A DNA stretch of 64,000 bases from Ctenosaura bakeri (lineage: Eukaryota; Chordata; Lepidosauria; Squamata; Iguanidae). The notes beneath the pieces were generated by a model, which saw nothing but the letters and a program-made list of their open reading frames with translations, was not told the origin of the DNA and searched no databases. The translations under genes and the position numbers were made by a program. Below, piece by piece: positions 43,141 through 55,767 of the stretch (position 1 is its first letter; each line of letters opens with the position of its first letter). The stretch lies in contig CAOLHI010000739.1 of NCBI GenBank assembly GCA_948474755.1, positions 186,001-250,000 on the forward strand, in the 5' to 3' direction.

Positions 43141-45689
43141 CAATGCAATTGCTATACAATTGACAAAAATATCAACCAACTATCAAATAAAATTTTATCC
43201 ATTATCGAGCAAATAAAAATTAAGCTAAAGCAATAGAAATCTTGAAACATGTCAAGCAAAATCCTGTGTATGACATTGTCTGTTTGTCAGTTCATAGCAT
43301 GATAACTCCATTGATGACTGAGTTATGATTTTTCATAATGGAGTTTGGTATATACATTCAAAGCATAATCCTACATTGTACATTCAAATTCTAATTTGAC
43401 AGTCCCACTGAGTTTTTAAAAGGCATGCTAAATACAGTTCGGCAGTTTGAAACCAGAGAAATGCTATTGGAAGGAGGTAATGGGGAGATACTTACCAAAG
43501 ATGCCTTTCCAGTTTTTGCTCAGCCCTCCTTCTCAGCTCATACCATAGAGCACCCAGCTCAGCAGAATCCTTCCAGACAAAACTTTGTTGTGGGGAGGCT
43601 GCGGGGTGCAGAAGGAGGAAAGCAAAGCCTTTTTTTCTGATATTCCTCTGGATTCATAGAAATGTCTCCTTTGAAGATGGTAATGGTAATATTGGAATGG
43701 AAGTTTGGTATGCATGTTCAAGAGAATATTTTGCATTTCAAGGATGAAAGTCAGTGCCACAACTTGTCCTTAAGGAAGGCAGCAAATAGTAGAAAACAAC
43801 AAAACAAAACCCCCAGCACAGTCTGTTTACCTGGAGACTGAGATACTGGAATGAGAAACGGTATGATGCATGTTCAGGATTCAGTTTTACGGCTTAAGTT
43901 TAAACCCAACGTTTACAACTGGACCAATTTTCCAGTGGCTAGCAGTAAGCAAATCCTCTTGAATACATTTTTCTTGAAAATTATGTACAGTACATCACCA
44001 AAGTACCTAGCATATTATAGGCTAGCACAGAAGTGTGGAAATGCAGCCTATTGGCTGCATGAATTCTCTGAACCCCACTTTTGTGCCATAAAAACAAAGT
44101 ATTTTCTGTTCATTTTTTTTACCCCTAAATGAAAGAGTTGTGAGTGGATGCAAATCACACTTTGCTATCCCCAACCTCTAAGCCCATAGTCATCTAATTT
44201 TGTCTGAAAACCAGCTGCAAATGGTGACTGGAAGTGACGCAATATCACTTCCTATGTGCTGGGACATCCTAATGAGGCCTAAGGAGAATGTGGCCATTTC
44301 TCTCATGCTGTTGCCCATCTCTGAACCAACATAAGCAAAAAGACAGACCCCCACCTTGTGGATCTTACAGTCTGTCCTGGAATTTGGGCAGGGTCAAAAA
44401 TGTGAGGAAAATCAAGAAATGTCATTCTATTAGTATAATGGATATAGTTTCTCTTTGAGCCAGCATATTTTTTGCTGCTGAATGGAGCGTGCCCTGTTAG
44501 TCTGTCCTAACTTTTGTTTTCCTTTCTTCCCACTGGCAACTTTATCCCAGCAACTTTTTGTGATAGCATTGTTATATTGCTTTATTTACTCCTATATTGT
44601 ATTTATTGATTTATCTAGTATTGTTTTGTTTTGTTTATTATTGTTTGAGATATGGGAGCATTTCATTGTTTAAAGAAGCATGTCGTTACACAGGATAATA
44701 TTAAATTCTATTAAGTTTTTCTTTACAAATAGTTTTCTAGTTTACAGAACTACTTATATTAGCTTCCCTGACTCTCATCCCATTTGATTACAGATGGTTG
44801 GTGTGATAGTAACTATAGAAACCAGTCCCTTTTACTTCAGTCTTCTCTGTTGCTATGGTGTATTGAGGAACTGCTGTGTGTAAAGTGCCACTTAATTTTT
44901 TTTTCATGACAACTCGAGTAATGGAGAATATTGATTTAAAGATAAGTAACCACAATGTAGTGTAAAATGGCAGTCTAATAATTAGAGAAATAAGAATCAT
45001 CGTCCAGTGGATAGGAAGAAATTAGGTTTTGGATAATTCCATGTGAAATTTTGTCTTTCATTGACTGATCCTTATTTTGTTAAAACAAAAATTAAATGGT
45101 TGTTTCTGCTAAGATACTCACTTTACATATCTAAGGATCCAGGCAGTGTGTGTGTGAGATGCCACTGGCCTAAAAAGGAAGTTTTCCCAGCCCTCATATG
45201 AGCCATAAGACAGTAGAGCTGTTTAAAAAAAACAAAACAAAACCTCCATAGGTTCCTTTCAAGTCTACGGCATACGATGGCAGTTGTTAAAGTCTGCTGC
45301 CATCTGATGGAAAGATACTGAAGATAATTAACTAAACATTCTTTAATCACCTGGCAGTCCGTTTCATGCATTATAACAAACATATGCAATGTTAGAGTCT
45401 TAGATAGCAGGTAACTATAAGTGCATATTTGCAATTGCATAATATAACTAGTTTTAAATTTCAGTTGTGCAGATAGTGTTGGCAGAACATTTCAAGGGCA
45501 CTCTTGCATTGCTGGAATTTTTTGTTAATAAGGCATGTCCAGTTCTATTGCCTTGTTTAAATGACAGCTTTCTTGGTGTCCCTAACATTTGTTGGACTGC
45601 AGACCACGTTGTCACAGCCAGCATCATACTGAAATGATGGGATTTGTAGTTCAACACATCTGTAGGATGCCAGGTTGTAGAAGACTGGG
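43141..45689. other. CACNB2 intron 2, no feature
   Basis: Unique-looking intron. Frames up to 105 codons have no recognisable domain. Confidence 0.45.
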
Positions 45690-46177
45690 GCCCTTTCCGC
45701 ACGAGGCGAGGCAATCACTCCGTGCCGTTACCTACCGCTTCTTCTGGGGTCCGAAGCAACGCGGACTGTCCCTGAAGCCCTTCCGCAGGGCTCCTCCTTG
45801 GTCCAGGGTGAATCAGAGCAGTGCGAGGTGTGTAGATCCGCACTGCTCTGGCTTCCAAAATGGCGGCTTCCCGTTGGTCGTGGGTCCTGACCAACTGCTG
45901 AAGCTCACCACGCCTAAAGCCCGCCCTCCACAGATCGCAGGCTCGCATTGGTGCGAGCCTGTGAATCTGCACAAGGGATCAGGAACACAATGGCGCGTTC
46001 CAGGAAAATAAAGACCTGTTTTTTGCAGTCTTTAGGAGGAGCATGCTGGAGGACCACTTGGGGTTGTTTTGGAGCGGACTGAGGTGCGGATCTCTGGTAA
46101 GTAGTCCGCTCCAAGGTGCAGACGACCTCCGTGAGAGGACACACTGCCCCGTTCTAATTGCCTGGTGCGGAAAGAGC
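45690..46177. mobile_element. GCC-end MITE copy C
   Basis: Left end GCCCTTTCCGCACGAGGC; right end on the other strand GCTCTTTCCGCACCAGGC. It is flanked on both sides by CTGGG (45685-45689, 46178-46182). The interior is GC-rich and CpG-containing compared with the surrounding intron. The 140-codon frame inside has no transposase motif. Confidence 0.8.
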
Positions 46178-47547
46178 CTGGGTAAAGTAGGAAGTCATTC
46201 TGGACAATTTGTTTAGTGTTTAAATAAAAAGTCAGCCTTATTCAGTCTGTAGTAAAATATATGGCAGGGTATACAACTTATGATCCTCCAGATATTCTTG
46301 GGTTGCAACCCAAACAGACCTAGCCTCTATGGCCACTGGTGAGGTGTGATGGGAGTCACAAGCTAATAACCTCTAAATTGCCATAACTTAGCAACTCCTG
46401 ATCTGTGCAGTCTTTTTGAAGAAAAAAGATTCCTGAAACTGGTGTTGGAAGTTAAAGTGTAGCCAGAACTAGTGATAAGAACTTCATTAAATGTGTGTGT
46501 GTTCCATGAAATAATTGGATGCCAATATTAGTGATTCATAGTTAATTAAGTGCTTTCTGAAAATAGATGTTTTAAAGTTCCCTTTTAAATAAATTCACAA
46601 ATAAGAAGCTTTTTTCAGTTTTATTGAGTGATTTTGATTGCTCATGAGAATTTCACTCAATGAGAAAGCTTGGAAATTTTGTGTGTCTGTGCTTTTAAAA
46701 TTGCAGTAGAAATGCTAAGCACTTAACAGGCACATCAGTTGTTCTGTGGTCAGCTGTGCCATCTAGTGGCCAAGAGGAAATACAGACTCCTTTATCATCT
46801 GTCCAGCAGCAACTGTGAGTGTGGCTCTATACTTTTCTTTATTTTGTGTGAATTTTAATAACAGATGTTGCACCGGAAACATAACACTGGTTAGTAAAGT
46901 TTTTACCTTTTTGAATCACAACTCCATGCATAGCAAAAAGTAGTTTTTCTAAATTCAAGGATCTACTGCTCCTTCATTAGCTTTCCGAAGTGATACTGTT
47001 GTATAACCATCTTTCTCTTTTTTCTGGAAAGGCTGAATGGTTAACTATGGAATAATTTTTAAAAATCGTGTTAATTTGAAGTTTTAGAAATTGATGTGCT
47101 TTTCCATTGGCTAAATTTTGCAGAGAACTGGAAGTTATCCAAATAAACCAGTTCTGTTTGATTATGGAGCAAAATACTCTCAACAGCATTCTCCAGATGT
47201 GTTGTGCTACAACTCCACGATTCCCAGTCAGCAAGTCCAATGACTGTACTGAGGATGATAGGAGTACAGTGCACCCTCTTCTGGCACAACCTCCATGTGC
47301 TTGAATGTGCATTGTATCATGTCCCATTCTAGTCAGTGTGTGTGATGGGCACTCACCTGCACTGCCATGGGTGTGCACATGTTGCATCTATTGATTACAG
47401 TGAAATACAACATTCACATTTTTTTTGTCTTACATGGGGGGGGTCCTGGAACAGAACCACCACATATACACTAGGCACACTATAATAGTTGAGCCTATAC
47501 AGAGGGCTTGAACAAACTATCTTTCTCTTGGGTTTGTTAAAACAGAT
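46178..47547. other. CACNB2 intron 2, no feature
   Basis: Unique-looking intron. A G-run lies near 47437-47445. No exon supported. Confidence 0.45.
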
Positions 47548-47560
47548 AACCTGTGAAGTA

Positions 47561-47777
47561 AAGTCGAAGGCTTTCACGGCCGGAATCCATAGGTTGTTGT
47601 GGGTTTTCCGGGCTTTGAGGCTGTGTTCTATTAGTATTTTCTCCTGACGTTTAGCCTACATCTGTGGCTGCCATCTTCAGAGGATCCTCTGAAGATGCCA
47701 GCCACAGATGCAGGCGAAACATCAGGAGAAGATACTAATAGAACACGGTCTCAAAGCCTGGAAAACCCACAACAACC
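47561..47777. mobile_element. 217-bp fold-back retroelement insertion with 13-bp target duplications
   Basis: The insert is flanked by AACCTGTGAAGTA on both sides (47548-47560 and 47778-47790). Apart from a 30-bp lead (AAGTCGAAGGCTTTCACGGC...), it is a nearly perfect palindrome centred on TTCAGAGGATCCTCTGAA. The left arm runs outward as GGTTGTTGTGGGTTTTCC and the right arm ends GGAAAACCCACAACAACC. The sequence is a very common reptile repeat; I think it belongs to a Penelope-like element, which is inference. The long target duplication points to target-primed integration rather than a cut-and-paste transposon. Confidence 0.8.
47685..47727 (+). other. Hammerhead-ribozyme-like motif (degraded)
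   Basis: On the + strand: UCCU, then CUGAAGA (fits CUGANGA), a GCC/GGC stem, GAAAC, AUC and AGGA. UCCU/AGGA can form helix I and GCC/GGC helix II, leaving one unpaired U next to CUGAAGA. Helix III would have almost no loop, as in the dimer-acting hammerheads reported in Penelope-like elements. The inverted copy on the minus strand keeps ACGUC but has UAAA instead of GAAA. Neither copy looks intact. Confidence 0.28.
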
Positions 47778-47849
47778 AACCTGTGAAGTACTAATAGAAG
47801 TTCAAGGGATCCTAGATAACTTTTGTGTGTTAATGTGTGTGTATGTTTG

Positions 47850-48076
47850 TGTCTTCAGATCGCCTATCAACTTATGGCAACCTCATGAATTTTTTGTGGG
47901 CAAGGAATTTTTGTGGGCAAGGGTTTTTGTGGGCAAGGAATACTCAGATATGGTTTTGCCAGTTCCTTCCTCTGAAATATAGCTTGAAGCATGTGGTAGT
48001 TGTTGGTTGTTTCCCATCCAAGTACTAACCAGGTCTGACCCTCCTTAGATTCCAAAATTGGACATGATCCTGTCAA
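47850..48076 (-). mobile_element. 5S-rRNA-derived SINE (5S-Sauria type)
   Basis: The right part, read on the minus strand, is 5S rRNA-like: the plus text CCCATCCAAGTACTAACCAG is the reverse of CTGGTTAGTACTTGGATGGG, the internal promoter region of 5S rRNA. The left part is the body shared with Bov-B-mobilised SINEs (CAACTTATGGCAACC, GGTTTTGCCAGTTCCTTCC). An 18-bp segment (TTTTTGTGGGCAAGGAA) is present three times at 47889-47942. It is not an rRNA gene. Confidence 0.82.
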
Positions 48077-48429
48077 TGACAAGATTTGTATAAAGGATAA
48101 TATGTTTGCTGAATATATAGAAATGGTGATGCATTATTCACAACTTAGATTCACAAAGTTCTCTTACATTTTTGACTAGGAAGCTCTTGCTCCTTGATAT
48201 ATGGCTGCATGATATTTTTCTCCAGCTAGATAATTTTATTTGTTAGTGATGTATGTTTATGCATTCCTGTTCCTTTCAGATAGAATCATGGATGAATAAA
48301 ATTTCAGCAATAGGTGCGTATTTTATACAAAGAATAATACATATGTGGACATAAAAATGGTTCATGCATCTTTGGACAGATGCTGTTAGAAACATATAAA
48401 GATATATATACATATAAACATATAAAGAT
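48077..48429. other. CACNB2 intron 2, no feature
   Basis: AT-rich unique-looking sequence with an (ATATA)-type patch near 48400-48425. Confidence 0.45.
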
Positions 48430-49212
48430 AGTATCACTAAGCTGCTTGATATTAAATTTGAGATGACTCTGGAAACGTATTTATTAAATATGATCATGAG
48501 GAACAGCCAAATGAGGACAAAAAGGAAAATATTATTAAATTATTAAATTAATAGCAGCAAGATTTAATTATGCAAAGCACTGGAAAGAAGGAATAGAGCC
48601 CCCCCCAACGAAGAATGGAAGATTAAAGTGATGGCTATTATTGAAATGGAAAAACTGTCTAGCATGCTGAAAGGTAACTCAAATCAGCAATTCAAAAAGC
48701 AATGGGATGAAATTATTAGATGGGTGAAAAAGAAGTAAGATGAAAGTATAGAATCGAATAAAGGACTGAAAAGGGTAACTCTTATATTAAGGCAGGAATA
48801 TAGGCAGAGTAGGAAAAATTAAGGTAGATTACAATAACAAAAAGATTTCACACTAAGGAGGTTTAGAATAAGAAACAAAAAAGAGATTGGAGGGGGGGAA
48901 TGTGTAAAAAGGAAAGGAAGGCTAGAGGGGGGAGGGATACAGAGAGAGAAGGGACGGGGAAGGATGAATTGATGACAGAAATACATTTCCAATATATAAT
49001 ATATTGTTAATATGGGGGGGATCAGGATAGAGAGGGGGGAGGGGTTGATTGAACAATATGTTAAGGAAGGAAATAATTATTTAATATTCTACAGAAAATA
49101 ATAGTAAAGTTATGTAAGAATGGTGTGCAATATGTAATATTGTAAACAACACGTGATTTATATAAATTTTAGCTTATACGGAATTTTAATAAAAATAATA
49201 AAAAAAGAGAAA
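48430..49212 (+). mobile_element. L1 LINE 3' end
   Basis: About 48540-48738 reads as a decayed L1 ORF2 C-terminus (LNYAKHWKEGIEPPPTKN, then MAIIEMEKLSSMLKG and WDEIIRWVKKK followed by a stop). An A/G-rich 3' UTR with G-runs follows, ending in TTAATAAAAATAATAAAAAA. Confidence 0.72.
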
Positions 49213-49285
49213 CATATAAAGAGGACAACTTCATATAAAAATTGGTATGCAGGTACAATGTCTGGCCTAAGTAGGTTTTTCTGGT

Positions 49286-49505
49286 TTGTTGTTGTGTGCA
49301 GAGCCATTTCTGATTTATGGTGACCTTAAGGTGAACCTATAATGGATTTATTTGTAGAATTTGTTCAGAGGGGGGTTACCTTTGTTCTGAGACTGAGAGA
49401 GTATGATTTTCCCAAGGTCACCCAGTGGGTTTCCATGACCAAGTGGGGATTTGAATCCTGGTCTCTCAAGTGTTCAATCCAATGCTCAAACCACTCTAGC
49501 TCTCT
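49286..49505 (-). mobile_element. Sauria-type SINE, minus strand
   Basis: (TTG)n and GAGCCATTTCTGATTTATGG mark the inverted Bov-B-like tail; GGTCACCCAGTGGGTTTCCA is the body and GGGATTTGAATCCTGG the inverted B-box. Confidence 0.82.
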
Positions 49506-49556
49506 ATTTTTTTCTGGTACAAAAATAGATTTTGCTTGTATTATGTCTGTACATGG

Positions 49557-49711
49557 CTCAAAGTGGCCTTTTCATTTATGGCAACCCCATGAGTTTAATG
49601 GGGGTTTCTTAGGCAAGGAGTATTCAGAGGTGGTTTTGCCAGTTCCTTCCCCTGAAATAAAGCCTACAACACCTAGTATTCCTTGGGATTCTCCCATTCA
49701 AATAATTACTC
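49557..49711 (-). mobile_element. 5S-rRNA-derived SINE, minus strand
   Basis: CATTTATGGCAACCCCATGA and GGTTTTGCCAGTTCCTTCC body, then AGCCTACAACACCTAGTATT and TTCTCCCATTCAAATAATTA, a decayed inverted 5S segment. Confidence 0.68.
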
Positions 49712-51019
49712 TGTTGTAAATGTATTGAAAATGTAATGTCCATAATATATTAGAATGAATATTGATTTTTTTTTCCTAAAAGAGATTTTTCTCCCATTTA
49801 GAAGTGTCCTCAATTAACAATTATGTTTATTTTTTCATTAGAGACATAAGAAAAATAGGGAAATAACCCAGGATCAATTCTTTATACTGTTTCTGTATCT
49901 GAAGAATAACATAAACACATAGATTTGTAATACAGGTGAATTTTCATTTGTGCTGCACCGGTTGACAGCATCTAAATTATAGGCGTTTCTCTGGAGATAA
50001 ATAAAGTCTCACTCAAAATTCATAGCTCTCTCAGCATACTGGTGCAATTGAGTGAGGTGAGAGTGCAAGGAGGGAGAGGCAAGAGAATAAGGTGAGTGAG
50101 GTAAGACAGAGAGGCTGTTTGGAGTTGGGGGGGTGGGGGTAACTTTTAGAGGTAAGAAAAGATTACTTGTCTGGTTTTCTTTTACTTACCCATAGGGGAA
50201 GAGGAGGAATCTCTATAGTTATGGCATTGCTTAAAGGAAGGGATTTCTTTCTCTTTAGTAGAAGGGGAATGAAGGGAAAGAAGAAACTCGAATTTTGCCA
50301 TCATTTGGAGGAAGGAGTTTCCTTTGTCTGCCTAGGTTTTATGCTTTAAACCTCCCTAAAATTAGTGGTGGGTTGAGTTCATTTACTAGGTTTGTGCCTA
50401 CTTCAGTTCCATTGGATGGCACCCCCTGGCCTGTAGTGACTCCTTGTAGAACTGGTTCCCTGCATTTATATCAGTCTCAATTTACATTGTGAAACCAGGA
50501 ATGCAACCCAATGTAAATTGAGATCTGCCTGTACTCTTGTCTATATGTATCTTTTCTGGATACCATAAATTCTGATATACAGATAGATATACCCCACTTT
50601 GCTCATAATCCTCCAACTCTGTGTTGTTAATCTAGTCCCACATATTTGCTATTTACATGCTTTACAGTATTTCTAAAAATCTGACAAACCAATACTCAGT
50701 CCCTCCAGGAATTGCTCAGTGTAGCAAGATCATTTTTTTTCAAGTTGATGTAGTAGTGTTTGCTACTATTTTAATGTTGCATTTTTAATTTTTAATCAAC
50801 AGTTAACAAAAATAAGCTTCTTGATAATGCAGCTGTCTTGATAGTCAGTGTTCTTCTGTCCCTTGTTAAAATCAATGCTGACTCAATTGAACATTGACTA
50901 ACACTGCTAGATTAGATCATTTCAGCTGGTGATGCCAAGGATTGGTACTTAAATAAACCAAATAAAGGATTAATAGGCAGAGTATATACTTTTATAAAAA
51001 GATAGAAGGACCTAGAACC
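49712..51019. other. CACNB2 intron 2, no feature
   Basis: Unique-looking. A local inverted pair lies at 50472-50522, where TCTCAATTTACATTG is followed by CAATGTAAATTGAGA. Confidence 0.5.
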
Positions 51020-51208
51020 TGTGAAGTGTAAAGATTTGAAGGTTGGACTACAACCTTGGAAGTCAGGGTGCAATTCCTCACTCAGCTGTGGAAACCCACT
51101 GGGTGATCTTGGGTGCATCATACAATCTCAGCCCCAGAAAACTCTGCAATAGGTTCATCTTAAGGTCACCATAAGCCAGAAATGACTTGAAGGCACACAA
51201 TAACAGAA
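51020..51208 (+). mobile_element. Sauria-type SINE
   Basis: Weak head, then GGAAGTCAGGGTGCAATTCC, CTGGGTGATCTTGGGTGCAT, and the AGAAATGACTTGAAGGCACA tail. Confidence 0.82.
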
Positions 51209-52446
51209 GGACCAACTTTTTATAAAATTGACTGAAATGCTAAAAAGGGGACTTGATTATCAATATCTGGAACCGAGTTGGAGAAATAGGCATGAACTTG
51301 GAATGAGATGTTGAAAGGAGAGTTTGAAATGTTGCAACAGCGGTATTATATTTAATATCATTTTTTAAAAGTCAACAAGTCATGGTGAGTGTTAGAAATG
51401 TGGTATACATGGCACACATTATATTCATATCTTCTGGAACAACATATTAGTGGAAATTATTGTTATGTTACATAAAACAAATATTGAGCTATAGCTTCCA
51501 ATGGATCATTTTAACATTTGCTTAGTTTTTTTTAAAGCATTGTGTTGCAAAACTAATGTTGAATTAATAGTTAATTTATTGAATTTTATAATTCATAATT
51601 TTATTAATTCAGTTGCATTTTACTAAAAGAAATAAATTGTTCCTTCACTCTCATACTGGTTTTTTAAACTTGGGGTATAACAGTAATGATAAAGCTCATA
51701 TATAATGATAGGAGAAACTCAAATGTTTGAAAAGAAATGTATAGAGAGATGAACTCTTTCATTTCTCTGGTGATAATATCTATTCTTACCGTTACTTTTT
51801 TTTACTTGCCTTGTTTTGATGGGTTGTTTTCAGTTGAGACATTTTATTGCATATTATGTTGTCCAATGTTATTATCCCTAATAAAAGGTTTTAAAAATGA
51901 TGAAATAAAGCTGTGTCTGATGGAGAAGGACAGTTAAATGAAAATTTGGAGACTCATTGCCAAAGAGGATAGCGCTCAGCTGAATGGGCCAATAAACAGA
52001 ATTTATTTATGGCAGTTTAATTGTCGTGAATGTATGTCCATGGTTGACTTGCTTATTTCTGAAATGTTATTAGTCATCTTGTAGCAAATGATTGCTGAGA
52101 TAATGTAGAGTAAAACAAGTAAAATCCAAAAATTCATATAAAGCAAGTTAAAAAGTGGTAGAGCAAACAATGAATTTAAACAGTGAGACTTGTATTTAAA
52201 AATGGGCATTAATCTGAGAGATAAGAGATAAAATATATCAGTTATAAGCTACTTTAACAAAATATAATTGGAAAAGTATACAGAGGATTGACAAAATTGT
52301 TAATGGTTAATTGTTTTCCTAGTGCTGAGTGCCTAACAAACTAGGAGCCTTCTATTGAAAAGCTCACTCTTGAATGGCCATCCTCCATACCTCAACATAT
52401 GGAAACACTCAGGTGAACACTAATACTAAGGGTATGTGTAGCAATA
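51209..52446. other. CACNB2 intron 2, no feature
   Basis: Very AT-rich, unique-looking sequence. Confidence 0.45.
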
Positions 52447-52772
52447 CAGTTGGGCCTCTACATTTGCAGGTTTGACTTTCACAGATTTGATTATTTGTGA
52501 GTTTCTCCAACCCCTGCCCCCCACCCCACGCACTGCTGTTCTGGGGGAACCTTCCCTCCCAGCAGCTCTGATCAGGCCTTGCAGCCCTTTAAAAAAAAAA
52601 CCTTCTCCTCATCGTCGTCCTCCTCCTCAAGCAGCTGCCTGACCAGCTAGGATGGTTCACAGCCTGATTTTTCAGCACCATAAGCTGTTTCTCGATGTCC
52701 CCACACATCCAAGGCAATCTATGAATAATCAAATACACAAGAGTGAAACCTGCAAATGAGGAGGGGTGACTG
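52447..52772. mobile_element. Tigger-like MITE, copy 3 (reverse orientation, shorter)
   Basis: CAGTTGGGCCTCTACATTTG at the left; the right end on the other strand is CAGTCACCCCTCCTCATTTG. TA on both sides (52445-52446, 52773-52774). About 37 bp of the ends match as an inverted repeat. The interior is the reverse of copies 1 and 2 with a deletion. Confidence 0.8.
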
Positions 52773-53271
52773 TATATGGTAATATATCTTGGTAGCTTTT
52801 CCCCATGTTTTATTAATAATAAAAGCTTATAGCAAATTACAGTGTGCATTTTACTGTTCCAGTAAGAAAATCTGCTATACGTGCTGTAGTTCAGCTATTC
52901 AAGAATATATTTCCCTCATTGAGAATGGTATCAGTCAGTTACAAAAAAAGGTTCCATCAAAGTGTTGCAGATAATTTAATTTAGAATTTTAGTCCTTTAT
53001 TCCAGAAGATAATCTGATTCCAGATATGTGTCTTGTAGTCTTAATAATTATTGCTATTCTGCTACAAGAAAATGTGATTGACTTTCTACACTTTGGGAGT
53101 TATTGCATTTTTCCTGTATGTTCATCTCTGTGTGTCCTCTCCCAACAAGTAGTCATGACATTGCTGAGCAGCTATTTGAAACTGCACACATTTAGTATAA
53201 TGTTTCTGGTGCTGAAACACTTAGCAAAATGTCTATGAAACGAGGGCAGTGCTTTAGCACTATAACTCTAT
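52773..53271. other. CACNB2 intron 2, no feature
   Basis: Unique-looking; no coding or repeat call. Confidence 0.45.
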
Positions 53272-53506
53272 GTTGCTGCATACCTTCAAGTCTTTTCCAG
53301 CTTACGGCAACTCGTAAGACGAATCTGTTGTGCAGTTTTCTTGGCAAGATTTGTTCAGAAGAGATTTTGCCAGTAACGTAATTTAGTCTGAGAGAGTGTG
53401 ACTTGCCCAGAGACATCCAGTGGCTTTCCATGGCTAAATGGGGATTCAAACCTTGGTCTTCATAGTCATAATCCCATGCTTAAACCAGTACACCACACTG
53501 ACTCTC
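53272..53506 (-). mobile_element. Sauria-type SINE, minus strand (diverged)
   Basis: CTTCAAGTCTTTTCCAGCTTACGGCAAC is the inverted tail region; GACATCCAGTGGCTTTCCATGG and GGGGATTCAAACC are the inverted body and B-box. Older than the other copies. Confidence 0.72.
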
Positions 53507-53734
53507 ATAACGTCATATTGTACAATAAATAAAACCTATGATGTCTGATGTTAACATGATGTTAAATTGACTGACTTGATGGATAGCTTTTTCATAATGT
53601 ATAATTTATGTAGTTCTATAATTTATTCATTCATTCACCTTATTTATATTATTCCTTTCTGCACAGAGAATGAGAACACTGGGTGGCTTGCAGATTAAGG
53701 CAAATGCAGTATAGAATCTGGTCTGTCAGATAGA

Positions 53735-55640
53735 CTATATCTAATCCATGAAGCTTTTTAGGATTAAACCAGCACTTTGAATTTTGCTGGAAACAGATAG
53801 TGGAGCTATTGTAGGAAAGGAGTCATGTGTTCTCTGTAACATGCCATAGCTAACAGTCTGGCTGCAATTTTCTGTCAGTTGAAGCTTCTAGACACTCTTT
53901 GAAGGCAGCCCCATGTACAGAATATTACAGTATCAATGTGGGATGTAACTTAGACATGTGTTACTGTGGATAGATATGACATCTCTAGGAGCAGGTGCAG
54001 CTGGTGCATTAGTTTTAACTACTCAAAGGTATTGCCTGCCATTGCAAAAACATGGGCATCCTTGATTAGGGTTGAATCCAAAATACTGCCAGGCTGTATA
54101 CATTAATACTTAGTGGGACAGTACTTTGTCCAGGACAGACTCAATCCCTGTTCCCTGATCTTTCTTTTAACCAACCAGGAGCACGTCAGCCTTGTCACTT
54201 TATGAGTCAAGTAGAGCAAACATGGTGTCTCTTCAAGGATCATGTCAGTCTTGTCAGGCTGTACAATGTTAAGATATCCATTGCCAGTGGACAAACAGGA
54301 ACCAGGGTTAGATGTACTGTGATCGTATCAAGGAGAGTTTCCAAATTAGAATGGATTTAAGCAATTTTATATATAGACTGTGACAGAAATTCTTCACAAT
54401 GGGCTGTTAAACAGTCTGCATTCACTTCTCATGAGTGTAGATGTAGTGGGTCTCTGACAAGTCAAAACAGCTCCTTGTAAATGAACTGGAAATAGAGAAG
54501 CATGAGTTTTTGCTGCCACAGAGGAAGCTTTCAAATATACTTTAGGCTGTGTCCAGTCAAATTCATTTCACCAAAACTGTTGTATTTGCTGTCTCACTTG
54601 CTTCAGCACCACCAACTCCCTGGAAGACCAGAGAGCTGGTCTGGATGCATTCTGATAGAGGATGTTCAGGAGATGCATATGTCCAGTATCATGTCCATTT
54701 GTACATTCTAGAGATCTACCAGGGCTTCAAAACATTTGCCTGCTGTAGACCCATCAGGAAGCAAGCCAGATCATCAGTTGCTTATAGTGGACCATCTTAA
54801 TCACCATCTCATCCAAGGAAAGAGTCATTGTGTCTTAAGTAATGATCATTCCATGACAACAGAAGTTGTTCCTAGGCAAAATAAACAGCTCATTCAGCAC
54901 AGAAAATAGATCCAGAGTGTACCCTTTAGCAGAGGTGGGACCAAGATAACACTTCAGACAGACCTCTGGTTTTTATGGCAGACATGAAGTCCTGAACCAT
55001 TCCTGACAAGGCTGTGTCAGCATAGATGTTGATGTCTCTGAACACAAGCTCATTTGACTCCTACATCACCTCCAAGATCACCCCACTAGTTCAGAAAGGC
55101 AAGAGTGAGTGAGATAACAACAGAATTCCTATTCTTTCCAGGTAACTCAGCTTCAAATATACAAATACCGCAAGATGGGGCATTTGGTAGGGTGAAGGAG
55201 TCATGTCTAACCACTGTAGCTTTATGTATCTGCTGCTGCCTAGTGAACCCTGGTGGAAAAATCTGAGAGCTATTAACAGCCCACCTTCAGATTTCTGTGT
55301 TATAAGCTAGGTCAATTTTGGCCCATCCAAAATCAGTTCCTGGATGGCTGTTGTTTTCCCATTCACTGATCTGGCATTCAACAATAGCATTTTCAGTATG
55401 GAAGACTTTTGCCAAGGCTATTTGTATTGTAGCAAAGGGGAAGTTTGCGAGCAACCAACACTGTTCTGTGTTCTCCTCTCCTATGAAAGCACAACTGTCT
55501 ACTACCTCTGTATCTCTTTGTGCTGTTTATGACTGGTGGCTTTTCCATGATTCTCTTTTACACACTTCCTCTTCTAAAACACATTACTACTAAGTTAGTG
55601 TCTGCCCCCAGACTTTAGAAGTTCCTCCCTAGGAAGGCCA
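53735..55640 (-). pseudogene. CR1/L2-clade LINE remnant, minus strand
   Basis: A long stretch with blocks of the reptile LINE on the reverse strand: CCAGCACTTTGAATTTTGCTGG, GAAGGCAGCCCCATGTACAG, a middle part near 54100-54280 (ACAGACTCAATCCC, AACCAACCAGGAGCACG), and a distal part near 55340-55400 (CATTCACTGATCTGGCATTC). It is heavily decayed and no frame over 92 codons remains. The boundaries are approximate. Confidence 0.65.
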
Positions 55641-55767
55641 AGATGGCCCCATCCTTTCTCTTCTTTTGTTAGCTGGTCAAAGCATTTTTGTGCTATCAGG
55701 TTTTTACAAACTGACTAGAACTGGGTTTTTAATACTGTGTGATCCTGTTTTTAAGATTTGTATAGTG

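Noticed and set aside
47989..48072. 5S rRNA-like sequence
   Set aside because: Truncated, diverged and fused to a SINE body; not a 5S rRNA gene.
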